Assembly (NCBI RefSeq): GCF_047303325.1
Contig: NZ_JBKBEX010000003.1
Coordinates: forward strand, 305,398 to 369,397
Direction of reading: 5' to 3'
Length of the DNA: 64,000 nt
DNA from: Polaromonas sp047303325
Lineage (GTDB): Bacteria > Pseudomonadota > Gammaproteobacteria > Burkholderiales > Burkholderiaceae_C
The notes under the pieces were generated by a model. That model was not told the DNA's origin. It did no database searches and saw only the letters and a program-made list of their open reading frames with translations. This document shows positions 31,900 through 41,046 of the stretch, piece after piece (within the stretch, counting starts at the first letter, position 1; each line of letters opens with the position of its first letter). Made by a program: the position numbers and the translations under genes.

Positions 31900-32433
31900 A
31901 TGTCTCGTGTAGGAAAAATGCCGGTCTCCGTCCCACAGGGCGTAGACGTGGCCATGAAAAACGACCAGATCAACGTCAAGGGCGCCCTCGGCACTCTGGC
32001 GCTGACCCAGAACGCGCTTGTCACCATCAAGAACGATGCCGGCAAGCTGACCTTTGAGCCGGCCAACGATTCGCGTGAAGCCAATGCCATGAGCGGCACG
32101 ATGCGCCAGCTCGTGAACAACATGGTGACCGGCGTGACCAAGGGCTTCGAGAAGAAGCTCAGCCTGATCGGCGTGGGTTACAAGGCCCAGGCCCAAGGCG
32201 CCAAGCTGAACCTGACGGTGGGTTACTCCCACCCGGTGGTGATGGACATGCCGGCCGGTATCAAGGTCGAAACGCCCACCCCGACCGAAGTCGTGATCAA
32301 GGGTTCCGACCGCCAGCGTGTGGGACAGATCGCCGCCGAAGTGCGCGCCGTCCGTCCTCCCGAGCCTTACAAGGGCAAGGGCATCCGTTATGCGGATGAG
32401 AAAATCACGATCAAAGAAACCAAGAAGAAATAA
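31900..32433 (+). CDS. rplF: 50S ribosomal protein L6
   Basis: 177 residues. The L6 C-terminal signature PPEPYKGKGIRYADE is present. It is preceded by GAGGAG. Confidence 0.98.
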   Translation: MSRVGKMPVSVPQGVDVAMKNDQINVKGALGTLALTQNALVTIKNDAGKLTFEPANDSREANAMSGTMRQLVNNMVTGVTKGFEKKLSLIGVGYKAQAQGAKLNLTVGYSHPVVMDMPAGIKVETPTPTEVVIKGSDRQRVGQIAAEVRAVRPPEPYKGKGIRYADEKITIKETKKK

Positions 32434-32444
32434 GGAGCTGCATC

Positions 32445-32810
32445 ATGTTGACCAAAAAAGAGCAGCGCCTTCGTCGTTCACGTCAGACCCGCATCCGCAT
32501 TGCCACGCAAGGTGTTGCCCGTCTGACCGTCAACCGTACCAATCTGCACATCTACGCCAGCGTTATCTCTGGCGACGGCACCAAGGTTCTGGCTGCCGCT
32601 TCCACCGCGGAAGTGGAAGTGCGCAAGGAGATCGGCGCCTCGGGTAAAGGCGGAAACGTTGCTGCTGCGCAAGCCATTGGCAAGCGCATTGCCGAGAAGG
32701 CAAAAGCAGCAGGTGTGGAAAAAGTGGCGTTTGATCGCGCCGGTTTTGCGTACCACGGCCGCGTCAAAGCGCTGGCTGATGCGGCTCGCGAAGCTGGTTT
32801 GCAGTTCTAA
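32445..32810 (+). CDS. rplR: 50S ribosomal protein L18
   Basis: 121 residues with basic N-terminus KKEQRLRRSRQTRIRI and the 5S-rRNA-binding end FDRAGFAYHGRVKALADAAR. Confidence 0.98.
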   Translation: MLTKKEQRLRRSRQTRIRIATQGVARLTVNRTNLHIYASVISGDGTKVLAAASTAEVEVRKEIGASGKGGNVAAAQAIGKRIAEKAKAAGVEKVAFDRAGFAYHGRVKALADAAREAGLQF

Positions 32811-32827
32811 GCAGACTGGAATTAAGT

Positions 32828-33346
32828 ATGGCTAAGTTTCAAGCAAAATCGAACAACGACGCTCCAGACGATGGTCTGAAGGAAAAAATGATCGCGGTCA
32901 ACCGCGTGACCAAAGTCGTGAAGGGCGGCCGTATCCTCGGTTTCGCCGCGCTCACGGTGGTTGGTGACGGTGACGGCCGCGTCGGCATGGGCAAGGGCAA
33001 GTCGAAAGAAGTGCCTGCAGCCGTGCAAAAGGCCATGGAAGAAGCGCGCCGCAACATGACCAAGGTCTCGTTGAAGAACGGTACCCTTCATCACAATGTG
33101 TTCGGCCACCACGGTGCGGCCAGCGTCATGATGGCGCCGGCTCCCAAGGGTACCGGCATCATTGCCGGCGGACCAATGCGCGCTGTTTTCGAAGTCATGG
33201 GCATTACCGACATCGTGGCCAAGAGCCATGGTTCGAGCAATCCCTACAACATGGTGCGCGCCACCATGGATGCACTGAACAACTCCACGACCGCTTCGGA
33301 AATCGCGGCCAAGCGTGGCAAGTCTGTCGAAGAAATCTTCGGTTAA
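32828..33346 (+). CDS. rpsE: 30S ribosomal protein S5
   Basis: 172 residues. The double-stranded RNA-binding part KMIAVNRVTKVVKGGRILGF and the GDGDGRVGMGKGKSKEVP loop identify S5, which helps maintain decoding accuracy. Confidence 0.98.
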   Translation: MAKFQAKSNNDAPDDGLKEKMIAVNRVTKVVKGGRILGFAALTVVGDGDGRVGMGKGKSKEVPAAVQKAMEEARRNMTKVSLKNGTLHHNVFGHHGAASVMMAPAPKGTGIIAGGPMRAVFEVMGITDIVAKSHGSSNPYNMVRATMDALNNSTTASEIAAKRGKSVEEIFG

Positions 33347-33358
33347 GGCGGCATTGAA

Positions 33359-33541
33359 ATGACCAAAGAAACCAAACTTAAAGTCCAGCTGGTTCGCAGC
33401 CCGATTGGCACCAAGGAATCGCATCGCGCCACCGTGCGTGGTCTGGGCCTGCGTGGCGTCAACAGCGTCAGCGAACTGCAGGACACGCCCGCAGTGCGCG
33501 GCATGATCAACAAGATCAGCTATCTGGTCAAGATTGTCTGA
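33359..33541 (+). CDS. rpmD: 50S ribosomal protein L30
   Basis: 60 residues. LKVQLVRSPIGTKESHRATV and the tail GMINKISYLVKIV are standard L30. Confidence 0.97.
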   Translation: MTKETKLKVQLVRSPIGTKESHRATVRGLGLRGVNSVSELQDTPAVRGMINKISYLVKIV

Positions 33542-33554
33542 GCGGAGACTCATC

Positions 33555-33986
33555 ATGGAATTGAACGGAATCAAGCCTGGTCAAGGCGCCAAACATGCCA
33601 AGCGCCGTGTCGGCCGCGGCATCGGCTCCGGCCTGGGCAAAACCTCGGGTCGCGGCCACAAGGGCCAGAAGTCCCGCGCGGGCGGTTACCACAAGGTGGG
33701 CTTCGAGGGCGGTCAAATGCCCATGCAGCGCCGCTTGCCCAAGCGCGGCTTCAAGTCGCACCTGCTGAAGTTCAACGCCGAGGTCACCCTCGGCGCGCTG
33801 GAGCAGCTCGGCCTGGCCGAAGTGGATCTGCTGGCACTGAAGACTGCCGGCCTGGTGGGCCAGCTCGCCAAGAACGTCAAGGTCGTCAAGACGGGCGAAC
33901 TGACCAAGGCTGTGAAGCTGAACGGCATTTCCGCCACGGCGGCTGCCAAGGCCGTGATTGAAGCCGCCGGCGGCTCCATCGCTTAA
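33555..33986 (+). CDS. rplO: 50S ribosomal protein L15
   Basis: 143 residues. Gly/Lys/Arg-rich start RVGRGIGSGLGKTSGRGHKG and FEGGQMPMQRRLPKRGF are L15 signatures. ATG 33555 gives the conserved MELNGIKPG. Confidence 0.97.
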   Translation: MELNGIKPGQGAKHAKRRVGRGIGSGLGKTSGRGHKGQKSRAGGYHKVGFEGGQMPMQRRLPKRGFKSHLLKFNAEVTLGALEQLGLAEVDLLALKTAGLVGQLAKNVKVVKTGELTKAVKLNGISATAAAKAVIEAAGGSIA

Positions 33987-34006
33987 ATACCTGACTGGAT
34001 AAATCA

Positions 34007-35326
34007 GTGGCAACCAACTCGGCTCAAATTGCGAAAACCGGCAAGTACGGTGACCTGCGCAACAGGCTTGTGTTTTTGCTGCTGGCCCTGGTGGTGTACC
34101 GCATTGGCGCGCACATCCCGGTGCCGGGGATCGACCCTGGCCAGCTGAAAGAGCTTTTCAAGGGCCAGCAAGGCGGCATATTGAATCTGTTCAATATGTT
34201 CTCGGGTGGTGCCCTCTCGCGATTCACCGTGTTTGCCCTGGGCATCATGCCCTACATCTCGGCCTCGATCATCATGCAACTGATGACTTACGTCGTTCCG
34301 ACGTTCGAGCAGATGAAAAAAGAGGGTGAAAGCGGCCGCCGCAAGATTACCCAGTACACGCGCTACGGCACGTTGGCCCTGGCTTTGTTTCAGTCCATGG
34401 GTATTGCCGTGGCACTGGAAAGCTCGCCGGGCCTGGTCCTGGTGCCTGGTTTCGGTTTCCGCATGACGGCGGTTTTCAGCCTGACGGCCGGCACCATGTT
34501 CCTGATGTGGCTGGGTGAGCAGATTACCGAGCGCGGTCTGGGCAACGGCATCTCGATCCTGATTTTCGCGGGTATCGCAGCCGGCCTGCCGAACGCGATG
34601 GGTGGTTTGCTGGAGTTGGTGCGTACCGGTGCCATGAGCATTGTGGTGGCCATCGTGATCGTCGCGGTTGTCGTCCTGGTGACCTACTTTGTGGTGTTCG
34701 TGGAACGCGGGCAGCGCAAGATTCTTGTGAATTACGCGCGGCGCCAGGTGGGCAACAAGGTCTACGGCGGCCAGTCGTCGCACTTGCCACTGAAGCTGAA
34801 CATGGCGGGCGTGATCCCTCCGATCTTCGCCTCGTCGATCATCCTGCTGCCGGCAACCGTGGTGGGCTGGTTCAGCGCCGGTGAGAGCATGCGCTGGTTG
34901 AAAGACATCGCCAGCACGCTGACACCCGGCCAGCCGATCTACGTGATGCTGTATGCCAGCGCGATTGTGTTCTTCTGCTTCTTCTACACGGCCCTGGTGT
35001 TCAACAGCCGTGAAACGGCGGATAACCTGAAAAAGAGCGGCGCCTTCATTCCGGGCATCCGGCCTGGTGACCAGACGGCTCGCTACATTGACAAAATCCT
35101 GGTGCGTTTGACGCTGGCAGGTGCGGTGTACATCACATTCGTGTGTCTGCTGCCGGAATTTCTGATTTTGAAATACAACGTGCCTTTCTATTTCGGCGGC
35201 ACGTCGTTGATGATTATTGTCGTGGTGACCATGGATTTCATGGCCCAGGTGCAGAACTACATGATGTCGCAACAGTATGAGTCGTTGCTTAAAAAGGCGA
35301 ACTTCAAGACGTCACTGGGCGGTTAA
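34007..35326 (+). CDS. secY: Protein translocase subunit SecY
   Basis: A 439-residue core channel of the Sec translocon with ten membrane helices. FMLF-type plug region GILNLFNMFSGGALSRFTVF and ITERGLGNGISILIF are diagnostic. It starts at GTG 34007, 20 bases after rplO. Basic cytoplasmic loops (RRKITQYTRY, VERGQRKI) are present. Confidence 0.98.
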   Translation: MATNSAQIAKTGKYGDLRNRLVFLLLALVVYRIGAHIPVPGIDPGQLKELFKGQQGGILNLFNMFSGGALSRFTVFALGIMPYISASIIMQLMTYVVPTFEQMKKEGESGRRKITQYTRYGTLALALFQSMGIAVALESSPGLVLVPGFGFRMTAVFSLTAGTMFLMWLGEQITERGLGNGISILIFAGIAAGLPNAMGGLLELVRTGAMSIVVAIVIVAVVVLVTYFVVFVERGQRKILVNYARRQVGNKVYGGQSSHLPLKLNMAGVIPPIFASSIILLPATVVGWFSAGESMRWLKDIASTLTPGQPIYVMLYASAIVFFCFFYTALVFNSRETADNLKKSGAFIPGIRPGDQTARYIDKILVRLTLAGAVYITFVCLLPEFLILKYNVPFYFGGTSLMIIVVVTMDFMAQVQNYMMSQQYESLLKKANFKTSLGG

Positions 35327-35344
35327 CTGGGTATTTGATGGGAT

Positions 35345-35563
35345 ATGTCTAAAGACGATGTGATCCAGATGCAAGGCGAGGTTGTGGAAAACCTCCCCAA
35401 TGCGACTTTCAGGGTGAAGCTTGAAAATGGACATGTTGTACTGGGGCATATCTCGGGAAAAATGCGTATGCACTACATTCGCATCCTTCCCGGCGACAAA
35501 GTGACGGTTGAATTGACGCCTTACGATTTATCGCGGGCACGCATTGTTTTCCGTGCCAAGTAG
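35345..35563 (+). CDS. infA: Translation initiation factor IF-1
   Basis: 72 residues, the exact usual length, with the OB-fold core VLGHISGKMRMHYIRILPGD. It begins 18 bases after secY. Confidence 0.98.
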   Translation: MSKDDVIQMQGEVVENLPNATFRVKLENGHVVLGHISGKMRMHYIRILPGDKVTVELTPYDLSRARIVFRAK

Positions 35564-35593
35564 GCACAGAGTGAAAGTTTAGGAGTAATAGAA

Positions 35594-35707
35594 ATGAGAG
35601 TTTCAGCTTCGGTCAAGAAGATTTGCCGCAACTGCAAGGTTATCCGGCGCAAGGGCGTTGTCCGTGTGATCTGCACGGACCCGCGCCACAAACAGCGTCA
35701 AGGCTGA
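35594..35707 (+). CDS. rpmJ: 50S ribosomal protein L36
   Basis: 37 residues beginning MRVSASVKKICRNCKVI and ending in DPRHKQRQG. The zinc ligands Cys11, Cys14, Cys27 and His32 are intact, so this is the zinc-binding form. AGGAG sits 9 bases before the ATG. Confidence 0.97.
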   Translation: MRVSASVKKICRNCKVIRRKGVVRVICTDPRHKQRQG

Positions 35708-35731
35708 TTTCAAGAGTTTTAGAGGACGAAC

Positions 35732-36097
35732 ATGGCTCGTATCGCTGGTATCAATATTCCGCCGCAGCAGCACGCCGAAATCGGCTTGACTGCTATCTTT
35801 GGCATCGGTCGCACGCGCGCTCGCAAGATTTGCGAAGCATGCGACATCGCCTACGCCAAGAAGGTCAAAGACCTGACCGACGGCGACCTGGAAAAAATCC
35901 GTGAGCAGATCGCCCTGTTCACCATCGAAGGTGACTTGCGTCGTGAAACCACGATGAACATCAAGCGCCTGATGGACATCGGCTGCTACCGCGGCTTCCG
36001 CCACCGTCGTGGCCTGCCCATGCGCGGCCAGCGCACCCGGACCAACGCCCGCACCCGCAAGGGCCCGCGCAAGGCCGCTGCAGCTTTGAAGAAATAA
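35732..36097 (+). CDS. rpsM: 30S ribosomal protein S13
   Basis: 121 residues. IAGINIPPQQHAEIGLTAIF and the basic tail RGQRTRTNARTRKGPRK identify S13. Confidence 0.98.
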   Translation: MARIAGINIPPQQHAEIGLTAIFGIGRTRARKICEACDIAYAKKVKDLTDGDLEKIREQIALFTIEGDLRRETTMNIKRLMDIGCYRGFRHRRGLPMRGQRTRTNARTRKGPRKAAAALKK

Positions 36098-36110
36098 TTG
36101 AGAGGTCGTC

Positions 36111-36515
36111 ATGGCAAAATCACCAAGCAATAACGCCGCACAGCGCGTTCGCAAGAAAGTTCGCAAGAACGTGGCCGATGGCATCGCCCACGTGCACGCT
36201 TCTTTCAACAACACGATCATCACCATTACGGATCGCCAGGGCAATGCCTTGTCCTGGGCTTCCTCCGGTGGCCAGGGCTTCAAGGGCTCACGCAAATCCA
36301 CGCCTTTCGCAGCGCAGGTCGCTTCGGAAGTCGCTGGCCGCGCCGCCATTGAGCAGGGCATCAAGAACCTTGACGTTGAAATCAAGGGTCCTGGTCCCGG
36401 CCGTGAATCGTCTGTTCGCGCATTGGGCGCACTGGGCATCCGGATCAATTCCATTGCCGACGTGACCCCGGTTCCGCACAACGGCTGCCGCCCGCAAAAG
36501 CGCCGCCGCATTTAA
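36111..36515 (+). CDS. rpsK: 30S ribosomal protein S11
   Basis: 134 residues. HVHASFNNTIITITDRQGN and the C-terminus DVTPVPHNGCRPQKRRRI are standard. Confidence 0.98.
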   Translation: MAKSPSNNAAQRVRKKVRKNVADGIAHVHASFNNTIITITDRQGNALSWASSGGQGFKGSRKSTPFAAQVASEVAGRAAIEQGIKNLDVEIKGPGPGRESSVRALGALGIRINSIADVTPVPHNGCRPQKRRRI

Positions 36516-36522
36516 TCCTCCG

Positions 36523-36572
36523 TGCCTGGCTGTCCGGCGGGCGTTTTAGCCCGTCAGATACCAGGCATTTTT
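36523..36572 (+). promoter_or_regulatory. Long hairpin with T-run ahead of rpsD (attenuator-like)
   Basis: TGCCTGG (36523-36529) pairs with CCAGGCA (36561-36567). An inner GGCGGGC/GCCCGTC stem lies between, and TTTTT follows. It looks like a terminator inside the operon, in the 132-base gap before rpsD. Partial read-through or S4-controlled attenuation is possible. Confidence 0.6.
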
Positions 36573-36647
36573 ACCAAGCCCACCGCCGGCAGGTCACGAC
36601 CTCCGGCTCCTGCATGTAAATGCAGCAGATGAAAAAAGGACACTCAA

Positions 36648-37271
36648 GTGGCACGTTACCTCGGCCCCAAGGCCAAACTATCCCGCCGTGAAGGCACCGA
36701 CCTGTTCCTGAAGAGCGCCCGCCGCGCCATCAGCGACAAGGCCAAATTCGACTCCAAGCCGGGCCAGCACGGCCGTACCTCCGGTACCCGTACCTCCGAC
36801 TTCGGCCTGCAACTGCGCGAAAAGCAAAAAGTCAAGCGCATGTACGGCGTGCTCGAGAAGCAGTTCCGCCGCTACTTCGAGGAAGCCGATCGCCGCAAGG
36901 GCAACACCGGCGCCAACCTGTTGTTCATCCTGGAATGCCGCCTGGACAACGTGGTGTACCGCATGGGCTTCGGCTCGACCCGCGCTGAAGCGCGCCAGCT
37001 GGTGTCGCACAAGGCCATCACGGTCAACGGCGGCACGGTCAACATTCCTTCGTACATGGTCAAGACCGGCGACGTCATCGCCGTGCGCGAGAAGTCGAAG
37101 AAGCAGACCCGCATCACCGAAGCTCTCGAGCTCGCAAAACAGGTCGGTCTGCCCGCCTGGGTTGATGTGAACGCCGACAAGGGCGAAGGCACCTTCAAGA
37201 AGGTTCCTGACCGCGATGAGTTCGCCGCCGACATCAACGAGTCGTTGATCGTCGAGTTGTACTCACGCTAA
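36648..37271 (+). CDS. rpsD: 30S ribosomal protein S4
   Basis: 207 residues. ARYLGPKAKLSRREGTDLF and the S4 RNA-binding block RLDNVVYRMGFGSTRAEARQ are present. In E. coli S4 represses the alpha operon; the long leader and hairpin before this gene would be a natural target. Confidence 0.98.
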   Translation: MARYLGPKAKLSRREGTDLFLKSARRAISDKAKFDSKPGQHGRTSGTRTSDFGLQLREKQKVKRMYGVLEKQFRRYFEEADRRKGNTGANLLFILECRLDNVVYRMGFGSTRAEARQLVSHKAITVNGGTVNIPSYMVKTGDVIAVREKSKKQTRITEALELAKQVGLPAWVDVNADKGEGTFKKVPDRDEFAADINESLIVELYSR

Positions 37272-37282
37272 TTTTCGTTCCT

Positions 37283-37304
37283 GCGGCACGGGGCACCGTG
37301 CCGC
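37283..37304 (+). repeat. Perfect 9-bp hairpin between rpsD and rpoA
   Basis: GCGGCACGG, loop GGCA, then CCGTGCCGC. No T-run follows, so it is not a terminator. It may be an RNA stability or processing element ahead of rpoA. Confidence 0.5.
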
Positions 37305-37365
37305 CAGGGTGTGCTTCGCCGGCCTTATCGGTGTAACGAACCGAGGGTATTGAGAGGAAGACTGC

Positions 37366-38355
37366 ATGCAGACCAATTTGTTGAAACCAAAAACCATCAA
37401 TGTCGAGCAACTTGGCGCCAACCGCGCCAAGGTGACTCTGGAGCCCTTCGAGCGCGGCTACGGCCACACGCTGGGCAACGCACTGCGCCGCGTACTGTTG
37501 TCGTCCATGGTCGGCCACGCCGCCACCGAAGTCACCATCGCGGGTGTCCTGCACGAGTACTCGTCCATCGACGGTGTGCAGGAAGACGTCGTCAACATCC
37601 TGTTGAATCTCAAGGGTGTGGTTTTCAAGCTCCACAACCGCGACGAAGTCACGCTGAGCCTGCGCAAGGACGGCGAAGGCCCCGTTACCGCCGCCGACAT
37701 CCAGACGCCGCACGACGTCGAAATCATCAACCCTGAGCACGTCATCGTGAACCTGTCGCACGGCGGCAAGATCGATATGCAGATCAAGGTTGAAAACGGC
37801 CGCGGCTATGTGCCCGGCAACCAGCGCCGCTACGGCGACGAGTCGCCGAAATCCATCGGCCGCATCGTGCTGGACGCCTCGTTCTCGCCCGTCAAGCGCG
37901 TCAGCTACACCGTTGAAAGCGCCCGCGTCGAGCAGCGCACCGACCTCGACAAGCTCGTGCTGGAAATCGAAACCAACGGCGCCGTGACCGCGGAAGACGC
38001 TGTCCGTGCCTCGGCCAAGATCCTGGTTGAGCAGCTCGCGGTGTTCGCGCAGCTCGAAGGCAATGAACTGGCAGCGTTCGACGCACCCGTTCAGCGCAGC
38101 TCGCAGCAGTTCGACCCCATCCTGCTGCGCCCCGTCGACGAGCTCGAACTCACCGTGCGTTCGGCCAACTGCCTCAAGGCCGAAAACATTTACTACATTG
38201 GCGACCTGATCCAGCGCACTGAAAACGAGCTGCTCAAGACCCCCAATCTGGGACGTAAATCCCTCAATGAAATCAAGGAAGTGCTGGCCTCCCGCGGCCT
38301 CACGCTCGGAATGCGCCTGGAAAGCTGGCCCCCCGCCGGCCTCGACAAGCGTTAA
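37366..38355 (+). CDS. rpoA: RNA polymerase alpha subunit
   Basis: 329 residues, as in other bacteria. The N-terminal dimer domain has EPFERGYGHTLGNALRRVLL. The C-terminal domain has the helix-hairpin-helix KTPNLGRKSLNEIKEVL that contacts UP elements and activators. Confidence 0.98.
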   Translation: MQTNLLKPKTINVEQLGANRAKVTLEPFERGYGHTLGNALRRVLLSSMVGHAATEVTIAGVLHEYSSIDGVQEDVVNILLNLKGVVFKLHNRDEVTLSLRKDGEGPVTAADIQTPHDVEIINPEHVIVNLSHGGKIDMQIKVENGRGYVPGNQRRYGDESPKSIGRIVLDASFSPVKRVSYTVESARVEQRTDLDKLVLEIETNGAVTAEDAVRASAKILVEQLAVFAQLEGNELAAFDAPVQRSSQQFDPILLRPVDELELTVRSANCLKAENIYYIGDLIQRTENELLKTPNLGRKSLNEIKEVLASRGLTLGMRLESWPPAGLDKR

Positions 38356-38398
38356 TTAGTTGTTGAACCCACAAGACCCGCCTCAAAGGGGTCTCGCA

Positions 38399-38430
38399 CG
38401 GGCAGTACCTGATACGGCTGCCCGGATTTT
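38399..38430 (+). promoter_or_regulatory. Hairpin with short T-run before rplQ
   Basis: CGGGCAG (38399-38405) pairs with CTGCCCG (38418-38424), followed by GATTTT just before the ribosome-binding site of rplQ. It is a weak attenuator candidate. Confidence 0.45.
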
Positions 38431-38447
38431 AAAAAAGGAAATTGATC

Positions 38448-38849
38448 ATGCGCCACGGACACGGACTACGTAAACTCAACCGCACCAGCGAGCACCGCCT
38501 CGCCATGCTGCGCAACATGATGAACTCGCTGCTGCAGCACGAAGTCATCAAGACCACCCTGCCCAAGGCCAAGGAATTGCGCCGTGTGGTGGAGCCCATG
38601 ATCACCCTGGGCAAGGAACCCACACTGGCCAACAAGCGCCTGGCGTTTGACCGCCTGCGCGACCGCGATATGGTCGTCAAGCTGTTTGCTGAAATCGGCC
38701 CCCGCTACAAGGCTCGTCCCGGCGGCTACACCCGCATCCTGAAGATGGGTTTCCGCGTTGGCGACAATGCACCCATGGCCCTGGTTGAACTGGTGGATCG
38801 CCCCGAAGCGTCGGAAGACACTACCGCTGACGCGGCCAAGGCAGAGTAA
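38448..38849 (+). CDS. rplQ: 50S ribosomal protein L17
   Basis: 133 residues. MRHGHGLRKLNRTSEHR is invariant in L17. ATG 38448 follows AAAAAAGGAA. It is the last protein gene of the operon; the tRNA starts 18 bases after its stop. Confidence 0.98.
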   Translation: MRHGHGLRKLNRTSEHRLAMLRNMMNSLLQHEVIKTTLPKAKELRRVVEPMITLGKEPTLANKRLAFDRLRDRDMVVKLFAEIGPRYKARPGGYTRILKMGFRVGDNAPMALVELVDRPEASEDTTADAAKAE

Positions 38850-38851
38850 GC

Positions 38852-38857
38852 TACAAT
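38852..38857 (+). promoter_or_regulatory. Likely -10 element of the tRNA-fMet promoter
   Basis: TACAAT lies 10 bases before the tRNA 5' end, just after the rplQ stop. A -35 element would fall inside rplQ. The tRNA may also be read from the ribosomal operon. Confidence 0.45.
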
Positions 38858-38867
38858 ATACAAATAC

Positions 38868-38944
<77 letters not shown>

Positions 38945-38970
38945 ACACCCTAGCTAACCAAGCTAGTAGC

Positions 38971-38996
38971 AAACGCCCACTTTATGTGGGCGTTTT
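38971..38996 (+). terminator. Terminator after tRNA-fMet
   Basis: AAACGCCCAC, loop TTTAT, GTGGGCGTTTT: an 8-base-pair GC stem with a T-run, 26 bases past the tRNA. Confidence 0.88.
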
Positions 38997-39001
38997 GCTT
39001 T

Positions 39002-39035
39002 GTGACGAGGTCTGTGACGAGAGCTGTGTCGTCAC
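39002..39035. repeat. GTGACGA repeat cluster beside the attachment site
   Basis: GTGACGA occurs at 39002-39008 and 39014-39020, and its complement TCGTCAC at 39029-39035. Short direct and inverted copies next to a tRNA attachment site resemble integrase arm or excisionase sites. The remaining bases to 39195 hold no gene I can support. Confidence 0.45.
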
Positions 39036-39195
39036 GGAATATCGCAATAGACGTTGTGACCTTTGGGTTTACCTGCGTGACCCTCTGGAGCGGGCTCTTT
39101 TCTTCCCCGACATACTGCGTCTGATAGCCAACTCGTTTGAGTCGATAGGCGTAGCGCCTATGTTTCAGCTACGCCGCGTTGATGCTCTCAATGCG

Positions 39196-40908
39196 TCACC
39201 TAAGCCGCTGGGCGCCCAATATCATTGGGATGTCCTTCAACGACGCACTCAACCGGCCCGCCAGAGAGTCGATGTGCTGGCGGGGCGTTCCGTACTCCTT
39301 CAATAGGTCTTGGCGGAGCTGCGCCGCTCCCGCGCCACCAGCATGGGCCGCCAGTCTCGTGCGGAAGAACTGAAGCTCACCAAATGGCTTTACGAGCGTT
39401 TCGGCCTGGTCTTCATCGGTCCCCTTTGCAATCAGCGCCTCGCGCAGCCACTTAATGGAGCCCATGGTAGGGTCGCCCTTGGCGCCGGCGGCGACTGCGA
39501 TTTTCTTCAGTTCATCTTTGACGAGGCTTTCAGTCACGGCTTTGACCATGTCGATCAGCGTGTCGTCCCAGATCTTGTTGGAGGCAGTGAGCGGATAGTG
39601 GAGCTGCTCGATGAGCGATGGCTGCTTCAGCTGGAACCAGGGATGGTTGCTGCGTGCGAGCTCGTTGAGCGTCGATTTCAGGGCGTCGAGATTGTCGGGC
39701 TCCACGTCCCAGCTGCCTTCGAAATCCGTCTTAAACGACCGCTCAGAAATACCACCCTTGGGCGGTTCGTTGAAAGCTTTCCAGTAGCGCTGTTCAGCGA
39801 TAGGCAGATAGCCAAGATATCGGATGTATGTGTGTACCTGGCCAGCGGCGTTGACGTCATAACTCTGGAGGGACCACGCATGCCGACAGGTGATCGACCG
39901 GTGGCTCAGCTGATACTTGTCGGGATCAGCTTTGTAGCGATCCAGCACGTCTGGCCGGAAAAACACCGGTGATGTCTGGAAAGGCAGCGGCGAATCCTTC
40001 TGGAAATAAGAAGCTTGGGCGTCAGGCGAGCTGCTGCATTCGACGACTTTCTCGTTCTTCCAGTCGAGAATGGTGAAGGTTTCGTACTCCTTGGGGGTAT
40101 CGTCAGCCGACGCTTCGGCCATCCCGCGTTCTTGCGCTGTCTGGTCGGGGCCAAGTAGATAAACACCCCTCGCGTAGCCTCCGGCCCCGCTCATCCCGCT
40201 GCGATAGATGAGTCCGGACTCAAAATTGCCAACCTCTTCCCCTGCCGGATGCTCCGATGTTGGCAACCCTGAGGGTATCGGAATGGCGTCGAACATTTGG
40301 ACCAAGGACGTGCCACTGGCAGACATGTGCCGTTGCAGAAGGTCATGGTCTACCCAGACTAACTGTGCCGCCGCACCGTGATCGCCATTTCCGGCGTGCT
40401 CGACACCTGCCATCGCGACAACCTCACCGTTCTCGTCGAACCTGCACCAAGCCTGTTTCTCTTCAAGCCAATGTAAGCCGTGCGCTAGGGTCAAATCTTG
40501 GGAGAGCTCGAAGTAGGTTCGTCCGCCCAGTCGGGCATCAAATGTCCGCGCAAAAACAAGCTGGATGGCTCCAATCAATGGGGCGGGTTGTCGCTCACGC
40601 CAGGGATAGAACATTTCGACCTGGGCCGACTGGTTGCCTCCCGTCACCAAAGAGCAGCTAGGAGAGTCATACGGATTGCCTTGCCAGTCGGCAATGCCGC
40701 GGAGGCCCCCGGCGAGCTTCGACGTCTTGACCAGCACTGAGTGCACCAAGACCGAAGCCATCCCGTGCGTGGCTGAGGCGTAGAGGGCGACTTTCCCATC
40801 GCGCCGCTGCGTCTGAAGCCATGAGATCAGATCATTTTGGGCAGCCGGGTTGGTGCTCTCTTGCTGTTCAGGACCGCGTATCAGGCGCAGTAAGTCATTA
40901 GCGTTCAT
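39196..40908 (-). CDS. Unknown protein with HEPN-like C-terminal domain
   Basis: A soluble 570-residue protein that I do not recognise as a known family. The first 330 residues are mixed alpha/beta (GGRTYFELSQDLTLAHGLHW, YARGVYLLGPDQ). The last 170 are helical. The end of that part has FFRTRLAAHAGG, with Arg516/518 and His522, a spacing like the Rx4-6H motif of HEPN ribonucleases and abortive-infection proteins. The gene is divergent from the nuclease-STAND operon across 138 bases and so probably belongs to the same defence locus. The HEPN call is inference from one motif plus helical context. Confidence 0.55.
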   Translation of the reverse strand: MNANDLLRLIRGPEQQESTNPAAQNDLISWLQTQRRDGKVALYASATHGMASVLVHSVLVKTSKLAGGLRGIADWQGNPYDSPSCSLVTGGNQSAQVEMFYPWRERQPAPLIGAIQLVFARTFDARLGGRTYFELSQDLTLAHGLHWLEEKQAWCRFDENGEVVAMAGVEHAGNGDHGAAAQLVWVDHDLLQRHMSASGTSLVQMFDAIPIPSGLPTSEHPAGEEVGNFESGLIYRSGMSGAGGYARGVYLLGPDQTAQERGMAEASADDTPKEYETFTILDWKNEKVVECSSSPDAQASYFQKDSPLPFQTSPVFFRPDVLDRYKADPDKYQLSHRSITCRHAWSLQSYDVNAAGQVHTYIRYLGYLPIAEQRYWKAFNEPPKGGISERSFKTDFEGSWDVEPDNLDALKSTLNELARSNHPWFQLKQPSLIEQLHYPLTASNKIWDDTLIDMVKAVTESLVKDELKKIAVAAGAKGDPTMGSIKWLREALIAKGTDEDQAETLVKPFGELQFFRTRLAAHAGGAGAAQLRQDLLKEYGTPRQHIDSLAGRLSASLKDIPMILGAQRLR

Positions 40909-41046
40909 ATGGTGCCCATTTAATTATGCTGTTGACGTGGTCGACGTGTGATCTGATGGCACTATTGTGCTGACAAAGCGACCGAAAGGGGACCTTATGC
41001 TCTGCAAGTTCAACCCTCTACAAAAAATCTGTTACCGATATTTGTA

